Assembly (NCBI RefSeq): GCF_040256645.1
Contig: NZ_CP158281.1
Span: 3,224,001-3,288,000, forward strand
Length of the DNA: 64,000 bases
From: Brevibacterium sp. CBA3109
GTDB taxonomy: Bacteria > Actinomycetota > Actinomycetes > Actinomycetales > Brevibacteriaceae
Direction of reading: 5' to 3'
Under the pieces are notes generated by a model that did not search any database, had not been told where the DNA came from, and worked only from the letters and a program-made list of their open reading frames with translations. Of this stretch, positions 58,675 to 64,000 are shown one piece after another. The translations under genes were made by a program, and so were the position numbers. How positions within the stretch are numbered: position 1 is the first letter of the stretch; each line of letters starts with the position of its first letter.

Positions 58675-60558
58675 CTACTGACGAGTGCCTCTGGGCCTGC
58701 GGTCCTCCTTCGACCCTCTGCTCAACACACCCTTGGTGCGTGACAGCCGGTAGTCGATGCGAGCATCGACCTTATCGCCGAGGTACTCATCGAAGTCATC
58801 AGCGATATGCTCACCGACCTCGTGGTAGCGCTGGCCGGTTTCGATCTCTCTGGTCCGCTTGGCTTCGATCTGGAAGGCCCTCACGGTGGCGATCGCAATG
58901 AGTATCAAAATGATGCTGAAGGGCAGAGCGGTAGCCAACGAGGCCGCCTGCAGCGCGCCGAGTCCGCCCGCAACGAGCAGTCCGATCGCCAGTGCACCTT
59001 CGAGCGCGGCCCACAGGACGCGCGACCACACCGGAGGATTCGGATGTCCACCGGACGCCAGCATGTCGACGACCAGCGAGCCGGAGTCCGAGGAGGTGAT
59101 GAAGAAGATCGCGACCAGGATGATCGCCACAGCAGAAAGGATGCTGCCCATTGGAAGCGAGCCGAGCACATCGAAGAGAACCTTCTCCGCGACAACGCCT
59201 TCTTCCGGATCGACGAGGCCACCGTCGCCGAAGAGCTCCCGGTAGATGCCCGTGCCGCCCAGTGCGGCGAACCAGATGAACCCGACGACTGTCGGTACGA
59301 GCAGGACACCGGCGATGAACTCACGAACGGTCCGGCCCTTTGAGATGCGTGAAATGAACACGCCGACGAAAGGCGCCCAGGAGATCCACCAGCCCCAGTA
59401 GAAGATCGTCCAGTTCGAGGCCCAGGTCGCACCTTCTTCGCCGGTGTAGGCACCGACGTCGAAGGTCATATTGAAGAAGTTCGCGAGGTAGACACCGAAG
59501 GATTCGACGAGGTTCTGGAACAGGAACAGCGTGGGTCCCAGCAACAGCACAGCGATGAGGAGCAGTCCCGCCAACGACAGGTTGATGTTCGAGAGCCACT
59601 TGATTCCTGCGCCGACGCCCGAGATGACGGACAGAGTCGCGAGGAACGTGATGATGACGATGAGGATGACGAGGAGCGTGTTGTCGTATTCGCCGACCAG
59701 CCCGATCTCTTTGAGCCCTGACGAGATCTGCTGGACTCCTAGGCCCAGTGATGTCGCGATGCCGAAGACCGTGCCGAAGATGGCGAGGATATCGATGACA
59801 TCGCCCATCCAGCCCTTGACCCGATGGCCAAGCAGCGGCTCGAGCGCCCACCGGATGGAAACCGGACGTCCACGACGGTGGATTGCATAGGCCAAGGCCA
59901 GACCGATCACGGCGTAGATCGCCCAGGGATGCAGTCCCCAGTGGATGAAGGTCTGCGCCATTGCCAGTCTGGCAATCTCGGGCTCGTCACCCGTCCACCC
60001 CGGCTTAGGGTCCGAAGTCGCATAGGACAGTGGCTCGCCAACGCCGTAGAAGACCAGGCCGATGCCCATGCCCGCGGCAAAGAGCATGGCAAACCAGGAG
60101 AAGACGCCGAATTCGGGCTTCTCATCGTCACGACTGAGTCTGATCTTTCCGAATTTCGAGAACCCGATCACGATCGAGAAGATGACGAATCCGCCGATGA
60201 CCAGCATGTAGTACCAACCGAGGTCCGCGACAATCCAGCCGTTGATACTGGTGAGCACCCTATTGGTGCCGTCGGGCAGGAAGATCGCCAACAGTGCGAC
60301 AGCAAGGATGGTGATCAGCGCAGGCCAGAAGACGGCCGGAGCCACCATGCCCTTGCCCAGGCGCACCCCCTGTGCCTTCAGCTTCGCGGTGATCTCATCA
60401 TCGGTGTCGGCATCTGCCAGCGACACATCGCTGGGCAGGTGCAACCGGATCGGATCAGGCGAATCGATCAGCAGGTGGGGGTTGTCGATGTCGTTTTTCG
60501 GCGTTGGTGCGGACGTCTCTCCCGCCCCAACGTTCTCCTTCTCGTCGGAGTTATCCAT
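58675..60558 (-). CDS. BCCT-family (betaine/choline/carnitine) transporter
   Basis: A 627-aa sodium- or proton-coupled transporter for glycine betaine-type osmolytes. Twelve hydrophobic helices follow a 65-residue acidic N-terminal tail. The signature FYWGWWISWAPFVGVFISRIS (in two parts, about residues 376-396) carries the aromatic betaine-binding tryptophans. GMGIGLVFYGVGEPL (about 165-179) is the BetP unwound-helix motif. The charged C-terminal tail (about 565-627) could sense osmotic stress as in BetP; this is inference. ATG 60558 has GAAAGG upstream. Confidence 0.92.
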   Translation of the reverse strand: MDNSDEKENVGAGETSAPTPKNDIDNPHLLIDSPDPIRLHLPSDVSLADADTDDEITAKLKAQGVRLGKGMVAPAVFWPALITILAVALLAIFLPDGTNRVLTSINGWIVADLGWYYMLVIGGFVIFSIVIGFSKFGKIRLSRDDEKPEFGVFSWFAMLFAAGMGIGLVFYGVGEPLSYATSDPKPGWTGDEPEIARLAMAQTFIHWGLHPWAIYAVIGLALAYAIHRRGRPVSIRWALEPLLGHRVKGWMGDVIDILAIFGTVFGIATSLGLGVQQISSGLKEIGLVGEYDNTLLVILIVIITFLATLSVISGVGAGIKWLSNINLSLAGLLLIAVLLLGPTLFLFQNLVESFGVYLANFFNMTFDVGAYTGEEGATWASNWTIFYWGWWISWAPFVGVFISRISKGRTVREFIAGVLLVPTVVGFIWFAALGGTGIYRELFGDGGLVDPEEGVVAEKVLFDVLGSLPMGSILSAVAIILVAIFFITSSDSGSLVVDMLASGGHPNPPVWSRVLWAALEGALAIGLLVAGGLGALQAASLATALPFSIILILIAIATVRAFQIEAKRTREIETGQRYHEVGEHIADDFDEYLGDKVDARIDYRLSRTKGVLSRGSKEDRRPRGTRQ

Positions 60559-60724
60559 GAGGCCTTTCGGATCGTGTGGACGTGAACGCCTACCCACTCT
60601 GCCCCAATCTACCGATGCTATCAAGCTATTCCCAGGAGACTGTCGGGACAATCACTACGAAAACGGCGTCGGTCGGCGTGGTCACCAGCGCCAGCGTCCA
60701 CAATGATTCATCTACAGTGGCGTC

Positions 60725-62044
60725 ATGCAGACGAATCCGATATCGCCGGCGGGGGCACGTGTCCGAATTCTGAGTTGGGCCCTGTGGGACTGGGGATCGG
60801 CATCGTTCAACGCAGTCATCATCACCTTCGTCTTCGCCCCGTATCTGACGAAGAGCGTCGCGGCGAGCGAGGAGGCAGGCTCCTCAGCTCTCGGCTGGTC
60901 GATGGCCGCAGCCGGGCTCATCATCGCCCTGGTCGCACCGGCCTCGGGCACTCGAGCCGACTCCGGCGGACGGCACAAGATGTGGCTGGGAGTCCACACC
61001 GGAATCGTCATTCTCACGATGTTCGGACTCTTCTTCGTCCGAGACTCCCCTGAATACCTGTGGCTGGGCCTTCTTCTCATCGCCATGGGCAGCGTGTTCT
61101 TCGAATTCGCCGAGGTGTCCTACAACGGCATCATGGTCCGAATCAGCCAACCTGACAACGTCGGGAAGGTCTCCGGCTTCGGCTGGGGCATGGGCTACGC
61201 CGGAGGTCTCGTTCTCCTCGTCCTCCTCCTTGTCCTAATCATCCAGCCCGAGGTGGGGCTCTTCGGCGCCGGGGATGAGGGCGGTATGAGGTTCCGGGTC
61301 GTCGCTGCCCTGTCTGCGGTCTGGTTCGCGATCTTCGCCCTGCCGGTGCTGTTCACCGCACCAAGCGCAAAGGCTAAGAACCCCTCGGCTGGGAGCCCGA
61401 TCAGGGCTTTCCTCGCCGACTATGCTGCGCTCGTCCGCCGCCTGGTGCGGATGTGGAGGGAGGAGCACCAAACGCTGCGGTTCTTCATCGCCTCGGCGGT
61501 ATTCCGCGACGGACTGGCCGCGATCTTCGCGTTCGCCGGAGTGCTGGCTGCCGGCAGCTACGGATTCTCTCCCTCAGAGATCATCATCCTAGGCGTGGCC
61601 GCCAACGTCGCGGCCGGCACGGGCGCCATGATCGCCGGATTCTTCGACGACCGGCTCGGACCGAAGCCCGTCATCATCGCCGGACTCATCATCATCCTCA
61701 TCGGTGGCCTGCCGATCCTCCTCAGCGGCGATCCCGTCGTGTTCTGGATCTGCGCTCTTGTGCTCAGCTTCTGCGTCGGACCGGTACAGGCCTCGAGCAG
61801 GTCCTTCCTGGCCAGGATCACTCCACCCGAACGTGCCGGGGAGAACTTCGGACTCTACGCCACGACCGGTCGGGCTGTGAGCTTCCTGGGACCGGCGATG
61901 TTCGCTGTTTCGATCTCGATCCTCGGCTTCCAGCGGGCGGGCACGCTGGGGATCCTCTTGGTGCTGTTCATCGGCCTACTCCTCATCATCCCGGTCAAAC
62001 CCGACGCCCCGGCGAAGTCGATGCAGGCACAGACCGAGCGCTGA
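60725..62044 (+). CDS. UMF1-type MFS transporter (Atg22-like)
   Basis: A 439-aa major facilitator of the UMF1/vacuole-effluxer-like family with about twelve helices. The start LSWALWDWGSASFNAVIITFVFAPYLTKSV (in two parts, about residues 16-45), GTRADSGGRHKMWL (about 76-89) and SQPDNVGKVSGFGWGMGYAGG (in two parts) are family hallmarks. The long loop between the halves is about residues 195-250. Substrates of the bacterial members are unknown. It is divergent from the BCCT gene; a large hairpin follows at 62085. Confidence 0.85.
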   Translation: MQTNPISPAGARVRILSWALWDWGSASFNAVIITFVFAPYLTKSVAASEEAGSSALGWSMAAAGLIIALVAPASGTRADSGGRHKMWLGVHTGIVILTMFGLFFVRDSPEYLWLGLLLIAMGSVFFEFAEVSYNGIMVRISQPDNVGKVSGFGWGMGYAGGLVLLVLLLVLIIQPEVGLFGAGDEGGMRFRVVAALSAVWFAIFALPVLFTAPSAKAKNPSAGSPIRAFLADYAALVRRLVRMWREEHQTLRFFIASAVFRDGLAAIFAFAGVLAAGSYGFSPSEIIILGVAANVAAGTGAMIAGFFDDRLGPKPVIIAGLIIILIGGLPILLSGDPVVFWICALVLSFCVGPVQASSRSFLARITPPERAGENFGLYATTGRAVSFLGPAMFAVSISILGFQRAGTLGILLVLFIGLLLIIPVKPDAPAKSMQAQTER

Positions 62045-62084
62045 GGCGTACCGCCGCCGCTGGAGCCTGCACCGCCGCTGCGCC

Positions 62085-62145
62085 AACGGTTGGCAAGTTG
62101 TCTTCGATGATTGAGTCTCAGATCGAAGAGAACTTGCCAACCGTT
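62085..62145 (+). terminator. Large hairpin after the UMF1 gene
   Basis: AACGGTTGGCAAGTT and its complement, plus TCTTCGAT and its complement after one G-G mismatch, give a 24-bp stem with a 13-nt loop. No T-run follows. Confidence 0.6.
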
Positions 62146-62397
62146 TCGCATTCTCGTGCTGAGTCCCTCGGGAGAGTCGAAAGTCGATTCGCAGGTGACT
62201 CACGTCTCACCGGCGATACCGCTGAAGGTGAAGACACCGTTGCCGTCGGGCATCGACCCATCGACATTGAAATCCTCGGCGGCAACCAGTCCTGCTCGAA
62301 CTGGCTGGACAACTCCCGGCGCTTCTCGTCGTGTTCGCATCATCGACCGCCGGGGCGACTCCCCGTCTGCTCGCTCCGAAGGAATCCACTCGCCCCA

Positions 62398-62433
62398 TTG
62401 ACCCCATGACTGAACACGCGTTTAATATTAAAC
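62398..62433 (+). promoter_or_regulatory. Promoter/operator of a leaderless TetR-ABC operon
   Basis: TTGACC (62398-62403) and TTTAAT (62421-62426), 17 bp apart, form a -35/-10 pair. The perfect palindrome GTTTAATATTAAAC (62420-62433) covers the -10 and ends at the base before ATG 62434, suggesting self-repression and a leaderless mRNA. Confidence 0.6.
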
Positions 62434-63171
62434 ATGCATTCAGCACATGAGGAAGTGAACTCGAAGAAGCCGACAGCGGCGCAGAACCCCGAACCGGCAG
62501 AGGCAAAGCCGGTTCGTTCTCCCAATGCCTCTCCGGAGACCGCGGACCGGATTCGCACTGCTGCAATTTCGGAGTTCGCCACACATGGGTTCACGAAGTC
62601 GACGATCCGCAGCATCGCCTCGGCTGCGGGAGTCTCTCCGGGGCTGGTCATTCACCACTTCGGCTCGAAGGACGGGCTGCGCACGGCCTGTGACAATCAC
62701 GTCTTCGCGGCGATCGCCGAGTCGAAGGCACAGAATGCCGAATACGCCGTCCACGCCATGCAGATGGTCTTCGACGACCCGAACATGAGCACGAAGATCG
62801 ACTACCTCATGAAGTCCCTGCTTGACCCCAGCGAGCACGGTCAGCGCTATTTCGAGCACTACGTCGACCTCGTCGAGGATTACATCACCCACGGCTTCGC
62901 CGGGTACACATTCCGACACAGTGACGACCCTCGCGGCCAGGCGGCCACGATCGCAACCCTCGCCCTCGCCCCGTCGATACTCGCCCAACGGCTGCAGACG
63001 TCCTTGGGCACGAGTGGTACAGCGGAGACGATGACACGCCTCGCGCCGCATCTGCTCGACCTCTACCTCAACGGCGCCCTTGCATCGACTCCCGCAGGGG
63101 AGCCCGGACCCACCGAAGCTGGGGACACAGATCCAGAACCCGCCGACCCCAATGGAGGCGATCAACCATGA
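62434..63171 (+). CDS. TetR-family repressor of the downstream ABC exporter
   Basis: A 245-aa regulator. A hydrophilic 30-residue tail precedes the helix-turn-helix ([23 protein letters not shown], in two parts, about residues 55-77), and a low-complexity Gly/Pro/Asp tail follows. The C-terminal segment of the TetR core has no known-ligand signature. ATG 62434 immediately follows the palindrome at 62420-62433 and no ribosome-binding site precedes it, fitting leaderless translation. The stop overlaps the ABC gene start by ATGA, so the pair is co-translated, as in TetR-controlled tetronasin-type exporters. Confidence 0.88.
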   Translation: MHSAHEEVNSKKPTAAQNPEPAEAKPVRSPNASPETADRIRTAAISEFATHGFTKSTIRSIASAAGVSPGLVIHHFGSKDGLRTACDNHVFAAIAESKAQNAEYAVHAMQMVFDDPNMSTKIDYLMKSLLDPSEHGQRYFEHYVDLVEDYITHGFAGYTFRHSDDPRGQAATIATLALAPSILAQRLQTSLGTSGTAETMTRLAPHLLDLYLNGALASTPAGEPGPTEAGDTDPEPADPNGGDQP

Positions 63172-64000
63172 CCACAACGACGAACACCCCACCGTCCACC
63201 TCGGCGGTTGCCGACACCAGCTCCATGGCCATCTCCATGAGGGACGTGGTCAAGAGCTATGGCCACGTCCGCGCGCTCGACGGGCTGTCCCTTGACGTCG
63301 CCCGGGGCGAGGTCCACGGGTTCCTGGGGCCGAACGGAGCCGGCAAATCGACGGCCATCAGGATCCTGCTCGGCATCCTCAAACGCGATTCGGGTCGCAT
63401 AGACCTCCTCGGGCAGGACCCATGGGCGAAAGCGGTGTCACTGCATCGCAGGCTCGCCTACGTTCCCGGTGATGTCGAGCTCTGGCCGAGCCTGACCGGC
63501 GGCGAGGCGATCGATCTGTTCGCACGTCTGCGCGGCGGAGTCGACACGCGCAGACGGGACGAGCTCATCGAGCGCTTCGACCTCGACCCTCGCAAGAAGG
63601 GGCGGACATACTCGAAGGGAAATCGGCAGAAAGTCGCACTGATCTCCGCACTGGCCTCACACGTCGACCTTCTGCTGCTCGACGAACCGACCGCCGGACT
63701 CGACCCGCTCATGGAGGCTGTCTTCCAGCAGTGCATCAGAGAGGCAAAGGAAGAAGGTCGCACAGTACTGCTCTCAAGCCACATCCTCGCCCAGGTGGAG
63801 GCACTCGCCGACCGTGTGTCGATCATCAGGTCGGGACGAATCGTCGAATCCGGGGCCCTGTCGGACCTGCGCCACCTCTCCCGGACAACTGTCACCGTCG
63901 AAGTGGAATCTAACATTCCACAGCTGAAGAACATGCGCGGAGTCCACGACCTGGTCCGTGAGGGAGCGCGGCTGCACTTCAGCGCCGACACCGCCGAGCT
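63168..64000 (+). CDS. ABC exporter ATP-binding protein (cut by the right edge)
   Basis: An ATPase subunit of an ABC exporter. From ATG 63168, 277 codons are visible. Walker A is [10 protein letters not shown] (about residues 55-64), the Q-loop region [12 protein letters not shown], a signature variant [12 protein letters not shown] (about 146-157), Walker [14 protein letters not shown] (about 166-178) and switch SSHIL. The SKGNRQK signature is typical of tetronasin-type drug-export ATPases. It overlaps the TetR gene by 4 bp; the permease should lie beyond the window. Confidence 0.9.
   Translation, partial: MTTTTNTPPSTSAVADTSSMAISMRDVVKSYGHVRALDGLSLDVARGEVHGFLGPNGAGKSTAIRILLGILKRDSGRIDLLGQDPWAKAVSLHRRLAYVPGDVELWPSLTGGEAIDLFARLRGGVDTRRRDELIERFDLDPRKKGRTYSKGNRQKVALISALASHVDLLLLDEPTAGLDPLMEAVFQQCIREAKEEGRTVLLSSHILAQVEALADRVSIIRSGRIVESGALSDLRHLSRTTVTVEVESNIPQLKNMRGVHDLVREGARLHFSADTAE

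Larger units (their letters stand above)
62045..62433. other. Intergenic region with large hairpin and possible coding remnant
   Basis: The 389-bp gap holds the hairpin at 62085-62145, then a stretch that on the minus strand ends in a plausible protein tail (LVAAEDFNVDGSMPDGNG, before a TGA at 62200-62202). It has no usable start of its own, so it may be the remains of a decayed gene. The promoter of the TetR gene occupies the right end. Confidence 0.4.

Noticed and set aside
1..64000. A prophage or genomic island around the Wadjet genes
   Set aside because: No integrase, attachment-site repeat, transposase or tRNA boundary is visible. Transfer of the locus cannot be shown from this window.

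Overview
The window is about 64 kb of high-GC DNA. Genes lie on both strands, with many 4-bp ATGA/GTGA and 1-bp TGATG stop/start overlaps, GTG and TTG starts, and actinobacterial family content: a LysG/LysE pair, a DUF4097 protein with a two-component system, a YhgE/Pip protein with an ATPase, and an FMN-riboswitch ribD-ribE-ribBA-ribH cluster. I infer an actinobacterium, most likely Micrococcales and possibly Brevibacterium. The genus is a guess from gene content, because no rRNA or tRNA gene is visible. Both edges cut a gene: recQ on the left and an ABC ATPase on the right.

Layout. 1-10 kb: a RecQ helicase, a small membrane protein divergent from a TetR gene, a frameshifted lysG/argP divergent from lysE, a lone AAA/ABC-type ATPase, a YhgE/Pip membrane protein with a degenerate ABC-type ATPase, and a TDT-family (TehA/SLAC1-like) transporter behind a perfect palindrome. 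10-15 kb: a DUF805 protein, an ABC ATPase coupled to a large membrane protein, and an MFS exporter with a MarR regulator. 15.4-19.9 kb: the FMN riboswitch and riboflavin operon, then a small Cys-containing protein. 20-22 kb: pyruvate:quinone oxidoreductase.

22-30.5 kb: the standout locus, a complete type I Wadjet anti-plasmid/condensin-like system (jetA-jetB-jetC-jetD, minus strand). It is tightly coupled by overlaps, and an MFS gene is coupled to the end of jetD. A duplicated ribosome-binding/start segment ahead of jetD creates a 9-codon mini-ORF. A YjbR-family gene lies just upstream.

30.6-49 kb: mostly metabolic and regulatory genes. These are asparaginase, a CurA-like reductase, a DUF402 protein, an amidohydrolase, a DUF421 protein, an NAD(P)-binding protein, a sensor kinase/response regulator/DUF4097 operon, a cystathionine gamma-synthase family enzyme, a nitronate monooxygenase-like protein, a SHMT-like PLP enzyme, a second kinase/regulator pair, an SDR, an NADPH:FMN reductase and a TetR gene. 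49-64 kb: a dipeptide-type ABC importer with fused ATPases, an AGCS sodium:amino-acid symporter, class II fructose-bisphosphate aldolase, a BCCT (betaine-type) transporter, a UMF1-type MFS protein, and a TetR-ABC exporter operon cut by the right edge.

Intergenic regions hold several strong hairpins, probably terminators, plus short tandem and inverted repeats. No CRISPR array, integrase, insertion sequence, rRNA or tRNA was found.
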